A stretch of DNA of 64,000 nucleotides from Trichomonas vaginalis G3. Its lineage: Eukaryota; Parabasalia; Trichomonadida; Trichomonadidae. A model generated the notes under the pieces. That model saw only the letters and a list, made by a program, of their open reading frames with translations. It searched no databases and had not been told where the DNA came from. A program made the translations under genes and the position numbers. The stretch is from positions 33,448,082 through 33,512,081 of the forward strand of contig NC_067207.1 of the NCBI RefSeq assembly GCF_026262505.1, read 5' to 3'. Positions 9,254-18,465 of the stretch are shown here, in pieces (the first letter of the stretch is position 1; each line of letters opens with the position of its first letter).

Positions 9254-9280
9254 ATAGATATTTTTATCTGAAGTAAATAC
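9250..9280 (+). promoter_or_regulatory. ATTTTTATCTG motif before the capsid region
   Basis: ATTTTTATCTG stands about 14 bp before the capsid ATG. The same or a very similar string precedes other genes of the element: ATTTTTATCCG before the 8488 start, TTTTTTATCTG before the 8773 start, ATTTTTATTTA before the 11391 start and ATTTTTATTTT before the 11802 start. It is a candidate element-specific promoter core. Confidence 0.45.
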
Positions 9281-10854
9281 ATGCAGAACGAACAGCTAAA
9301 CGAATTTACTCCAGCAGAGCATATTCATCAGATTCGCTCATATTTCGATATCATAGACAATGCAGTTCAAATTGGTGACACTAATAGAAAATATTCTGAC
9401 GCAAAGATTCCATCACAACCTGGAACTGCTAAAGATAACACATGGGTAACATTCAATCTCTCACCTCCTGGTGAAAATATGTTGGACCTTTACAATACAT
9501 TCATTACGTATAAAATGGAAGGTCAATTTATTGTAGATAAAGAAATTGGTTCAGGTTCCAATAAAACAAACCCACCAGGATTTTGGATTGGTTTCGATGA
9601 CGCTTTCTATGCAGTTGCTGGATATCAAATCCTTGCAAATGGTCGTATCGTATATTCTCAAGACAACGCAAGAGAAGAAGCATATATAACTTCAAACTCA
9701 CAAACTACCGAACAAATAAAGAAAGTAGATGTTTTCTCAAAGACTCGACATGAAGATGTATGGAGTCATTCGGGAACATGCAGAACAGGACAAATTGTTA
9801 GTGGTCCAATTACAGCAGGAAAATCATTTGATTTAAGCTTCGTTTAAGAATTCCTGTTAGAAGATTCCTTCCATTAGAAGCTATTCGATTTATTCCAGCT
9901 TTTGCAGGAAACATTCAGCTTAAAGTAAAGTTCAGTAGCGACGCCTTACAATGCACATCTATATCTGTAAATGATATCGTTGCTTTCAATCCAACTCTTA
10001 AAGTTGCATTTGCTTCAGATTCAAATCCACCGACAAATAAATTTGTTCCATGGAATGAACCATTCACTATGATAACGAAGTCAGGAGAAGCTAGTGGAAC
10101 AGTTACTATTACAACTGTAAACCAGCAACTATTTCGAACAAAGATGGATTTTAATGAATGTTTCATTCATCCAAAGTCATTCTCTTTAGACCCTAACATT
10201 TATACAGAACTTGTAGAACATTATACAAACGAGGCTTTATGTTTTCCTGTTAAAGTTATGGATTGGATTCCTATGGACGGTTCATTCTCAAAGAATACAG
10301 ATAGTTCAAGTGCAACATTTACAGCAGCTTATACGCCTATTAATGTTAAAAGTATTTGGGCACTATTTAGAAAGAAAGACAACTATTATGTTAATTTTGA
10401 GAACCCTAAGTTTAAATATCTTCAGCTTTCCATGGGAGCTTATGGAAATATGCCTGCAGAACCTGAAAAATCATATGGACCTGTATTTTATGAAATGGTT
10501 GCGAACGCTTGCAATACAAACAATGATATGATAGGATTTAATGAAGATGTTATGAGGTCATTGGTGGATGATGGTAGTGTGGAACATAAATGGGATAGCT
10601 ATGACAACACACATTTCTTATGTGGTTTTCCAACTGAAGTGGACTTTTGCTTCCAGCAAGGTCAAACATCTACTGCTCCAATAACATACAAATTGTCTGT
10701 TAAAGGACCTATTGAACTAGCAACTGAAAACGTACCAAAGCCACTTATTGGATTTATGAGGGATTGTTGCTTTGCCATTCAGGTGCGTGCTAATGGCATC
10801 CCCATAATAAGATTAGATGACTATAACTTAGCTACGGACGACAGTGAGGAATAA
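9281..10854 (+). pseudogene. Major capsid protein region of the Polinton, broken copy
   Basis: The region starts MQNEQLNEFTPAEHIHQIRS and reads as a long beta-rich protein with the features of the Polinton double-jelly-roll major capsid. Early on there is FNLSPPGENMLDLYNTFI and GYQILANGRIVYSQ. Later parts include KMDFNECFIHPKSFSLDP, a loop-rich middle and CCFAIQVRANGIPIIR near the end. About 520 residues would be the usual size and the region fits this. The call rests on overall pattern and on its place beside the polymerase. The copy is a fossil with about one break. Confidence 0.75.
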
Positions 10855-10884
10855 AGGATGAACGTTTATTTTTAAAGCTTATAA

Positions 10885-11343
10885 ATGAGTTCTTCATCAA
10901 GCTCTCGTGAACCTTCACCATCTATGAAACAAACTTTACCAAACGATTATGGAGCACCTATTGAATATTTCTTACGAGCTGCACAATGGCAAAGAGCAGT
11001 CTCACCAAGGTTAGGTGTTCCACCAGCTCCTGTCAAAAATAGCATTTGGTCAAGTCCTTATATAAAATATGGTCTCCCACTAGGTTTGCTAGCTACAGCA
11101 GGAGCAGTAATGATGTTGAAAAGAAATAAAGCAAATGTTGTAAATAATACTGAAGTAGCTGAAGTTAAACAAACTCCGACACCATCGCCAAAACCAACGC
11201 CTTCACAAACAACACCTTCAATGACTCCTGAACCTATGGAATTACAAACTCCTGTTCAAAAGTCAACTCCAAAACCGACTCCAACATTTAAACCAGAACC
11301 TACACCACAAATAAATCGTAAAACTCCTGCGTTTCCTTACTGA
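10885..11343 (+). CDS. Polinton single-pass membrane protein with a proline-rich tail
   Basis: 152 residues starting MSSSSSSREPSPSMKQTLP. A hydrophobic segment YGLPLGLLATAGAVMML (about residues 63-79) is followed by KRNK, so a single membrane span with a positive flank is likely. The remainder is a P/T/K-rich tail of PTPSPKPTPS-like units, flexible and extended. Small membrane proteins of this shape occur near capsid genes in Polintons and related viruses; the function is unknown. It starts 30 bp after the capsid region and shares its direction. Confidence 0.6.
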   Translation: MSSSSSSREPSPSMKQTLPNDYGAPIEYFLRAAQWQRAVSPRLGVPPAPVKNSIWSSPYIKYGLPLGLLATAGAVMMLKRNKANVVNNTEVAEVKQTPTPSPKPTPSQTTPSMTPEPMELQTPVQKSTPKPTPTFKPEPTPQINRKTPAFPY

Positions 11344-11390
11344 AAAAATAACGTTATTTTTATTTAATATTAAAATTTTATTTGATTGAA

Positions 11391-11627
11391 ATGACGACTA
11401 AAGTCACTGAAGCAATGAAACAAAAGTTTTTGGTAGAATACATTAAATCAGGAATTATTCCAGAAGGTTTTTACATTCATACTATGAAGGATGGTAGAGT
11501 TCAGTTTAGAAAGATAAAGCAACCATTAGATAAAGAAGGAATTTTGAGAAAGATTAAACTTCATGAGGACAACATTGCTGAACTTAGGAAGAAGTTAGAA
11601 GAGTTGGAGAAAGGAAGAGAGTTATAA
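11391..11627 (+). CDS. Small Polinton protein with a coiled coil
   Basis: About 78 residues starting MTTKVTEAMKQKF. It has a short beta-hairpin-like module (GFYIHTMKDGRVQFRKI) followed by a C-terminal coiled coil (IKLHEDNIAELRKKLEELEK). The hairpin module resembles the N-terminal part of the 144-residue protein at 8819. The start is the first ATG in the frame. It is preceded by the ATTTTTATTTA motif. Confidence 0.55.
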   Translation: MTTKVTEAMKQKFLVEYIKSGIIPEGFYIHTMKDGRVQFRKIKQPLDKEGILRKIKLHEDNIAELRKKLEELEKGREL

Positions 11628-11801
11628 AGCAATGAATTCAACAGGGTAGAAATGAGGTTAGAAATCGGGTTAGAAATCGGGTTAGATCTCACCACTTCAC
11701 CTAAATTTATTTTTGTGCTATGTTTTCATACGTGTGAGGGTGGTGATATCATTTATTTTTAAGTTTATTTTTTAAAATTATTTTTATTTTATTTGGATGT
11801 A

Positions 11802-12086
11802 ATGACAGAACAAAAGCAACTCATACAAATCAAAACATATAACAAACATACATTTAAACATTTATTCTTCCTTCCTGAGCATAACATGTTCTTTCAAATA
11901 CATCCGAGACCAGTTGACTTTTCATTGACTGTTTATAAAGATAGAAATAGTTATATCATTAAACCATACGATGACGAAGGTAAGTTATGTAAATTGTACG
12001 TTAAGAAGTTAGAGAAAGTTTATGGCTTCAAGTATGACTACAATAGGGTTAACACTGATGATGAAGATATTGAGGAAAATTTATGA
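11802..12086 (+). CDS. Small Polinton protein, unknown
   Basis: About 94 residues starting MTEQKQLIQIKTYNKH. It has a mixed pattern with aromatic residues (HLFFLPEHNMFFQIHP) and an acidic C-terminus (NTDDEDIEENL). No family is recognised. The T-rich leader with TTTATTTTATTTGGATGTA before the ATG is like those of the KilA-N genes, including a GTATGTAA / GGATGTAA string. It is the last recognisable gene of the element on this side. Confidence 0.55.
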   Translation: MTEQKQLIQIKTYNKHTFKHLFFLPEHNMFFQIHPRPVDFSLTVYKDRNSYIIKPYDDEGKLCKLYVKKLEKVYGFKYDYNRVNTDDEDIEENL

Positions 12087-13188
12087 GAACATTAGTGAAG
12101 TTGTTAGTGAGAACGATAGTGAGGTGAAATTGTTGGCGGCTTTGTAAATATTTAAGGTTAAGTTAGTTTTTGCGTTCATGTTGTAAAATATACGTTAACG
12201 GTTTTGTAAAGTGTCAAATTCACAAGTATTGGGTAAGGTGGAACGCAGTGCCACCATACCCAAGACTTGTATACTAACTGAGTTCACTTAAATCAATCAC
12301 TTTTTCACCAGGCTCACAGTTGACAGAACTTAAGGGTGCACCCGTATGTACGTTCATTTGAGAGGAGGAGGATTACCCTCTCAATTTTGAGGGATTCGTT
12401 AGTTTATTTTCTCGATGAATATGCAATAAAATTTGATTTTTACCTTATCAATATACTTCATATAATATACACATGTTCATGTAAAAACTTTTTTCCAAAA
12501 TCCTCAGGAATTAAGGGATTTTTGAATTTTAAGAATTTTTTTCGAATTTTTTCGAAAAAAAAATATTTTCAGAACAGCCTTAACGGCTAAGATTTAGGAA
12601 CAATGTTAAGTATAGATCTGCAATTTTCCCAAATGAACGGGGTGGATAAGATCCCAGCCCTATCGTCATCCCGGTGTCAATTTTACAAAAAAAATTCTTA
12701 ATAAAAAATTTTTATTAAAAAATTCTTATCTTTTTTCATTGAAATTTAAATAATAAAATAAATTTGGCTGTAAAAACCATCAATTATTATAATTCTTATC
12801 GAAACACATGTAGAAAAACACTTATCTTTTATACTCTTTCTATTTGAAACCTGTTTAGTTCAGTAATTAATAATAAAAATTGTGAAAATAGTGACTATTT
12901 AACTAAAAATATATTAAATGATGTAATAATGAGATATACATATATTTTTACGAATTATAATTAGAAATTATTCTGGTCTGGGAATCCCAACCCAAAATCA
13001 TTGAAAATTTGAATATATGGGATGGGCTACCCATCCCAAAACTATATTGAAATTTTTGAATTGATAATAAATGTATCTATATCTAAGGTATATTAGAGAA
13101 TTTTTAAAAATTATGCATTAAAAAATTGAATTTATTCAAAACAAATTGAGAATAAAAATGCTTAAGTAATCACTTCATTATTTCAACA

Positions 13189-15180
13189 ATGATTGATGCA
13201 GTACCGACGTACTATAAAGACATTGAGGTCGGTACTAAGCATCAGTATCTTAGATATAAAAAACCAGGCGACAAGTACGGAAAATATTATGTTAAATGCA
13301 ATGAACTAGTAAAGCGTCCTGACGGAACTATATGCCACTGTGCAATGGAAGAAATGCGTGAGGATCATTTCAAAAAATGGATCCAAAACAAACGGCACAT
13401 ATGCACACCAGGAGAAGTAGCATCACAACAAACAATCGATCAATACTATCAAAACGTCCCAGCAACAGGGCTTACACCTATATCGTTAGGGGATATCTAT
13501 GAACAGCTTGCTACATTTACTGGAAGATTTAACTTGGCTCTGAATACCTTCTCAAGCCCAGAGTTTACAAAGCTAGTTAAAACCATTATAATGTATACTG
13601 CAGACTCGATGATATTGAAGTTCCCACAGTTACACAATGTTAACATCAATGTTGATAAACTAGCTTCTCAAATATACCAGCCTATTTCAACTGACAAACT
13701 AAGGCAAACAATGATACAAATTGCAAATTCAATCCATGTTGCAAAAGTTGATGAGTTTGCTAAGCTTGCCTGTACCTGTGTTGCCATTGATGAGGGGAAG
13801 ACTCAGCAGTTTCACAATCTGGACTTCTCCCTCACAAATCCTCTGCAAAGCAAGCGGCCCTATCCTGTTGAGTCAATCCAAATGAATGGTGGAACATCTG
13901 AAGATTATATCCACTCGCTTACTCAAGGATTTAACAGAATCTTCATTAGAGATGTTAAGATCAGCAGTGTAGTTTGCGATGGCAATAAAGCGCAATTGAA
14001 ATGTTTTCAGAAAGGATGGAATCAATCGTTCTACAACTCAAATGACCCAAGGTTATTCAAAATCTTGTTTATCCCGTGTTTATGCCACAGGATTCATAAT
14101 TGTTATCAATATATGACAACAAAAGACGTAGCATTAGGAGCAATTGTGAAACATATCCACGAAATATCAGCTCTTTGTAGAATCCATGTTGAAGACATCG
14201 GAGCTCTCTGTCCAAAGCATGTATCCACCAGGTGGATCTATGATTATAATATTTGTATGTTTATTATCAAGTATCAAGACAAAATTTCAAGATATACGCG
14301 TATTGATATTGAAAACATCAAGTTCTTAAGAGACTGCTTGGCAATTCTCAAGAAGCTTATTTCCACGTTCGAATCAGATAAAACCAAGATATCTGATTGC
14401 TACGTATGGCTTTGCAAGGGTATTGAAGCACTCCAATACCTTTCCAGCAGCAACAACAATCCTTTTGCTGGAATCCTTTCAAGATCGTTGTTGAACTATA
14501 CCCTTGGATCGGACTTTGGAGGTCTTTGGTGCTTAGCCTTCGCTTTTACACCGAAAGGTAGGTATTATTTCAACCAAAAATTCGTCCACGGAGCGCAGAT
14601 CAACGAATCTCCGGCAATTAATTCATTTGATATTACAAACGTAACTTTCGTTAATCCAGTAGAAGACATTCAATCTATCTATATGGACTCTATCTTTGAA
14701 GAAGGTTCGACTGAAGTTTCTCTTGATATGGTTGAGGAGGGATCAATTCGTCAGGTAACTGCTACAATTGACCCTCCTATGCTTGATCTCGCAGATGTAA
14801 CATCTAGTTCAAATCAGCCGGTTAACCATTTTGTTGCAGCTAGGCAGTATCTCAAAAGTATTTTGGAACAATTTCGTATTCCGGGTCAAACAATAACAGA
14901 TATTATTACACTATTTAACACGTATATTAATAGTGATAATGATATCTTCTCTGATGATATGATTCAAGAACGTCAAGAATACGGTTGGGAAGAAATCTCT
15001 CATAGAGATGGCAATGTATCAATCTTTGCAGATATCGCCCTTCGTGTTATCTCCGCTTCACCTTCAGAAGCAACATGTGAGAGAACAATAAAAGACCAAA
15101 GATTGATACTAAATTTGAAAAGATTACGTTCTCACAAAATTTTATTAGATAGCCGAGAAATTTTAATGGCTACAAAATAA
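13189..15180 (+). CDS. hAT-family transposase
   Basis: 663 residues with no internal stop. The N-terminus has Cys/His pairs (KCNELV...CHCAMEE...HFKKW...KRHIC, about residues 37-80), like a BED-type zinc finger. The RNase-H-like core shows CVAIDEGKTQ (near 200), SVVCDGNKAQLK (near 262) and the typical hAT string FIPCLCHRIHNC (near 298). The C-terminus has ASPSEATCERTIKDQRLI (near 621), the hAT dimerisation block with its conserved glutamate. It would cut and paste the surrounding element. The intact frame suggests recent activity. Confidence 0.9.
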   Translation: MIDAVPTYYKDIEVGTKHQYLRYKKPGDKYGKYYVKCNELVKRPDGTICHCAMEEMREDHFKKWIQNKRHICTPGEVASQQTIDQYYQNVPATGLTPISLGDIYEQLATFTGRFNLALNTFSSPEFTKLVKTIIMYTADSMILKFPQLHNVNINVDKLASQIYQPISTDKLRQTMIQIANSIHVAKVDEFAKLACTCVAIDEGKTQQFHNLDFSLTNPLQSKRPYPVESIQMNGGTSEDYIHSLTQGFNRIFIRDVKISSVVCDGNKAQLKCFQKGWNQSFYNSNDPRLFKILFIPCLCHRIHNCYQYMTTKDVALGAIVKHIHEISALCRIHVEDIGALCPKHVSTRWIYDYNICMFIIKYQDKISRYTRIDIENIKFLRDCLAILKKLISTFESDKTKISDCYVWLCKGIEALQYLSSSNNNPFAGILSRSLLNYTLGSDFGGLWCLAFAFTPKGRYYFNQKFVHGAQINESPAINSFDITNVTFVNPVEDIQSIYMDSIFEEGSTEVSLDMVEEGSIRQVTATIDPPMLDLADVTSSSNQPVNHFVAARQYLKSILEQFRIPGQTITDIITLFNTYINSDNDIFSDDMIQERQEYGWEEISHRDGNVSIFADIALRVISASPSEATCERTIKDQRLILNLKRLRSHKILLDSREILMATK

Positions 15181-15529
15181 ATATCTATATTTATTATTAA
15201 AAATTGTTTTATATTTTATCTGTTCAATATTTATCTCATATAAAAATTTGAAATACTTAATCAAAATTTCTATGTGTTTGTTTGAAAGAGATCGATAGCA
15301 ATTCATATATCTTTTGAATTTGCTAATTGTGGTGATGGTACTATTATTATTAATTTTTTATTTTTATTTTTATTTTTTTTATTTTTTATTTTTTTATTTT
15401 TTTATTTTTTTTGATAATATACTATTTAGATTTATACATTCATTCAATATTATGAAATAAATATTTCTAAATTGATCTGATTAATTTTTCATTAAAGTTT
15501 ATATTATCACCAAATAAATTTTCGAACCC

Positions 15530-15602
15530 TTAGAGTCATAGTTCAATGGTAAGAGTCATAGTATAATCGTAAAGTCCATTGGTTCGAATCAAGGGGATTT
15601 TC
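15530..15602 (+). pseudogene. tRNA-like sequence (degenerate)
   Basis: TAGTTCAATGGTAAGA matches an A-box and GGTTCGAATC a B-box, at tRNA-like spacing. ACCCTT and AAGGGG at the outer edges can pair weakly like an acceptor stem. The T-stem and anticodon arm do not fold well, so this is more likely a tRNA relic or a tRNA-derived promoter than a functional tRNA. It lies inside the hAT element, about 240-310 bp from its right end. Confidence 0.35.
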
Positions 15603-15640
15603 ACACTTTTTTCTTTTTTAAAATTTCAGAGGTTTATTTT

Positions 15641-15759
15641 TAAGGTTCTCGCTGGCGACCCCCCGTTCGTCGAAAAAAATTTGATTTTTGCTGGCGACCC
15701 CCCAATCACCAATTTTTTTTCGACGAACGTGGGGTGGGGGGTCGCCAGCGAGAACCTTA
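15641..15759. repeat. Large GC-rich hairpin near the right end of the hAT element
   Basis: Bases 15641-15664 (TAAGGTTCTCGCTGGCGACC then CCCC) are the exact reverse complement of 15736-15759. A second, inner stem (GTTCGTCGAAAAAAA with its complement) follows. A third GCTGGCGACCCCCC copy sits in the loop. A close relative with the same CTGGCGACCCCCC arms lies at 52460-52520 near another hAT end. Confidence 0.85.
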
Positions 15760-16066
15760 AAAAAACAGAATCCCAAAAAGGTGACATTTTGGGTGTATCG
15801 TCTATCCCAGGGATAGAAAATGACTTCACCTTGGATCTATAATGTTAAGTATCAAAAAGAAAGGAGGTCTGATATAGACAACATATATCGTTGAAGGTTG
15901 AAAAAATCTCTAATATTTGAGCCCAAAATTTCAAATTTTAATTTTTTGAAAAAAGAGGCCACCCGTATGTACGTTTATTTGAGAGGAGGAGGATTATATT
16001 TTTGAAAGGGTGAAACATTATGAATATGTTAATTATATAATAATATGTATTATTATAAAAAAGAAA

Positions 16067-17035
16067 GAGAAAGGGACAAACTATCCAGTGTCACTTTTCA
16101 AAGGAATAAAAAAATAATAAAGATGAAATAATAACATGAAATCTTATATAAATATAATTTTATCTAAATAGATAAATGAATTAAGCAGTTTACAGTTATA
16201 TATATTTAATGAGAGACAATATCTAGTTCTATGGTAGAAATGACTCTTAGACTCAAATAAGTAACACAGATAGAAAGTACTCAGTATAACAATTATATAT
16301 GTACACTCAAAGTTAGTCGCTGCTAAAATCTTAACCTTGCATTTCGGGAAAATCTGACAAATGGCTCTTAGACTCAAATAAGTAACACAGATAGAAAGTA
16401 CTCAGTATAACAATTATATATGTACACTCAAAGTTAGTCGCTGCTAAAATCTTAACCTTGCATTTCGGGAAAATCTGACAAATGGCTCTTAGACTCAAAT
16501 AAGTAACACAGATAGAAAGTACTCAGTATAACAATTATATATGTACACTCAAAGTTAGTCGCTGCTAAAATCTTAACCTTGCATTTCGGGAAAATCTGAC
16601 AAATGGCTCTTAGACTTGTTTTGATAATTAATTCTTCAATTATATTATAATTTATAACAAATTTCCTCAAACTATCTGTATGTCATTCAATTCCCGGCCA
16701 CTACATTCAATGATGGACCATTTTCTTCAAATTTTGAAATACCTTATTCAATTTGTTGTATGGAGCCCGTGATATTCAACACTATGGAGCTCCTCCAGTT
16801 TGGTATCCAAGAAGAGATAAAAGCTAGCATGGGCTACTCTCAAAAATGCTTGAAGCAATATATTCAAGTTTGCAACAAGGATCAATAGATTCAAATCTTG
16901 TTTATTGTACTTTAAAGGTACTTTTAAAAAAGAAACAATTAATGTAAAAGATTCAAATAATTTTTTATTATTATTTTATTAATTTTTTAAATAAGGTTAA
17001 TAAAAAAGTGACACTGGATAGTTTGTCCCACACTC
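16067..17035. mobile_element. Mutator-like non-autonomous element (969 bp)
   Basis: The inverted ends are about 32 bp with three mismatches (core GGGACAAACTATCCAGTGTC at 16073-16092 and its complement at 17010-17029). It is flanked by a 9-bp duplication AAAAAGAAA (16058-16066 and 17036-17044). The second TTAA-element copy at 52.1 kb gives the empty site exactly, which confirms the insertion and the duplication. A 9-bp duplication suggests the Mutator superfamily. It has no gene and contains a 121-bp triple tandem repeat. Confidence 0.85.
16245..16615. repeat. 121-bp tandem repeat, about three copies
   Basis: ACTCAAATAAGTAACACAGA recurs at 16251, 16372 and 16493, exactly 121 bp apart; copies are almost identical. 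It lies wholly inside the Mutator-like element, so it is probably an internal repeat of that family. Confidence 0.9.
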
Positions 17036-17564
17036 AAAAAGAAAAAATAAAGCACGTTAAAATTTTTCTTTCTTGATTTTTTACAAAATCTACTTAGAAT
17101 TATGCAAAATATGACTAAATAATTATAAATTTCAAGTTAAATTTTAATTTTGATAAATAATTTAAATTTCAAAATATCAAGTTCAGTTCGACTATGTATG
17201 TAGTAATTCCTCAATAAAGTGCCAAAACCCTATTAAAATATATGAACATTTTCAACATTTTAATGTTTTTATTTAAAAATTTGATGGAATATGAGCTTCA
17301 AACAATTATTATGTAAATAAAAATAATTAAATATATGTATTTATTCGTATTACAACCGTAGTAAGTCGATTCTTCCTTTCTTCTACTGAGTTTTGAATTT
17401 GATTTCGAATTGTAAAGAGATTCAAAGGGAAAATACTAGCGGATAAAAACTACCTCCATGAAAGGGTCATAATGGAGTCAAGTTGTATTTTTTGATATTT
17501 TTTGCTTTTCGAGCCTAAATAGGTTCTAAATTCTGAAGTTTACATGATCCTCTCGTGTGCACCC

Positions 17565-17776
17565 TTAAAGCAATTCTCAAATCAAATGCAAACGACCTCT
17601 ATTATGACAAAGAAACTGGTTTGTACTTATCTGTTGCTTCAAAAGCGCATTTTGACAAAGTACGTAATGAAGCAATGAATAGATCTTTACCAGAACCATT
17701 CAAAGGCATCAACTTAAAAACTCTTAAAGTATGTGACCTATTTAACATGTTAAAGTCAAAAGGTATTGTTGTTTAA
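17565..17776 (+). CDS. Unrecognised open-frame fragment against the TTAA junction
   Basis: About 70 residues, open from the element boundary to a stop at 17776: starts LKAILKSNANDLYYDKETG and ends LFNMLKSKGIVV. Its codon use is cleaner than the surrounding AT-rich DNA and it looks like the C-terminal end of a real protein. It has no start codon of its own outside the transposon. I cannot tell whether it belongs to the Polinton or to the host, and recognise no family. Confidence 0.4.
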
Positions 17777-18465
17777 ATTCAAATTTAGCAATTGATAAAT
17801 ATATCTATGACTCATCAATCCTGTTATCAATATTTTGTAAGTATGTAAGAAAGTGGTAAGTATACACTTATATATGATTAATGTAAAACTGTAAAATAAT
17901 TAATTGTCTAAGTAAACAAATAAATTGTCATATCATTAACAAAACTTGGAACAAAACTACTAAAACTTCGTTTGGTATTTAAAACACAAATCATTGATGC
18001 TTATATTGACATCAACATCTTCATTTTCATTGAATAAACACTATTATACTCATATTCCACCTTTCTAATTATTCGAATAATGCAAAGTTCTTCAGAGATA
18101 CTCTCTCGTTCAAGTTGATATCATACTCTAATTACTGGAGGACTTCTCCATGATACTACTATCATATATAAATAATCACATAATATTTTGGATAATCACA
18201 TTTCCTAAAAATAAGTTCAGATTAATCGAAATATAAAAATATTCTTATATCATGCATTTATAATAATTTTTATGGCTAGTCGAATAATGTAGGGGTTTTC
18301 TGTAGGAAATCATTTGTGTAGATAACTCTCAGTCGAATGAGATACTTCGGAAGAATATTGCACTAAGGTAATGTAGTTGTGGTGATTGGTCCGCAAAAGG
18401 GGTAATGTCTGAAATTAGAGATCAAAATTTTTCCGATACCGAATCAGAAATTTTTTGATTTTTAT
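17777..18465. other. Intergenic region with a small palindrome-element relic
   Basis: AT-rich, no gene recognised apart from a 17-codon upstream frame at 18405-18458. Bases about 18330-18385 (CGAATGAGATACTTCGGAAG, then AAGGTAATGTAGTTGTGG) resemble the hairpin and flanking sequence of the foldback element at 44.5 kb (CAATGAGAGACTTCGGAAGA; AAGGTAATGTGCTTGTAG), so a degraded relative was probably here. Confidence 0.5.

Larger units (their letters stand above)
1..12300. mobile_element. Polinton/Maverick-like virus-like element, left end outside the window
   Basis: A block of closely packed genes with higher GC than the flanking host DNA. It holds KilA-N genes, a protein-primed family B DNA polymerase, a double-jelly-roll-type major capsid region, a probable minor capsid gene and small basic, coiled-coil or membrane proteins. 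This gene set is that of Polintons/Mavericks, which are abundant in trichomonads. No integrase, packaging ATPase or protease is seen here; they may lie beyond position 1. The right limit is put near 12.3 kb because recognisable element genes stop at 12086 and a DNA transposon begins at 12334. It is a fossil copy with about three breaks in the visible part, otherwise well preserved and so probably fairly young. Terminal repeats were not identified. Confidence 0.85.
12611..15841 (+). mobile_element. hAT-type transposon, apparently complete
   Basis: The 3231-bp element is flanked by a perfect 8-bp duplication, ATGTTAAG at 12603-12610 and 15842-15849. An 8-bp duplication is a hAT hallmark. The ends share the short inverted repeat TATAGATC. 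It contains one open transposase gene (13189-15180), so it may have been autonomous. Subterminal GGGATGGG / CCCATCCC-type motifs (for example near 13020) resemble those in the other hAT-like elements of the window. Confidence 0.8.
12334..17564. mobile_element. TTAA-flanked DNA transposon carrying nested elements
   Basis: Both ends are GGGTGCAC-type inverted termini lying directly inside TTAA (12330-12333 and 17565-17568): left GGGTGCACCCGTATGTACG, right (reverse complement) GGGTGCACACGAGAGGATC. TTAA target duplications are typical of piggyBac and Kolobok superfamilies. Its own sequence is 12334-12610 plus 15842-17564, minus the element at 16067-17035; no transposase of its own is visible, so it is non-autonomous. 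A second copy (51598-52372, reverse orientation) is about 98 percent identical by eye. The terminal 40 bp recurs inside at about 15960. Confidence 0.75.

Noticed and set aside
12331-12341. hAT reading of the outer element at 12.33 kb from its TAAGG-like end
   Set aside because: No 8-bp duplication is found for 12331-17567, whereas TTAA is present exactly at both ends; the TTAA interpretation explains the data.
15579-15842. Open frames on both strands across the GC-rich hairpin
   Set aside because: They mirror each other because of the palindrome, and lack any recognisable protein feature.
16144-16670. Repeated open frames (SLRAICQIFPKCKVKILAATN type) on the minus strand
   Set aside because: They are produced by the 121-bp tandem repeat, whose length is not a multiple of three, inside a non-coding element.
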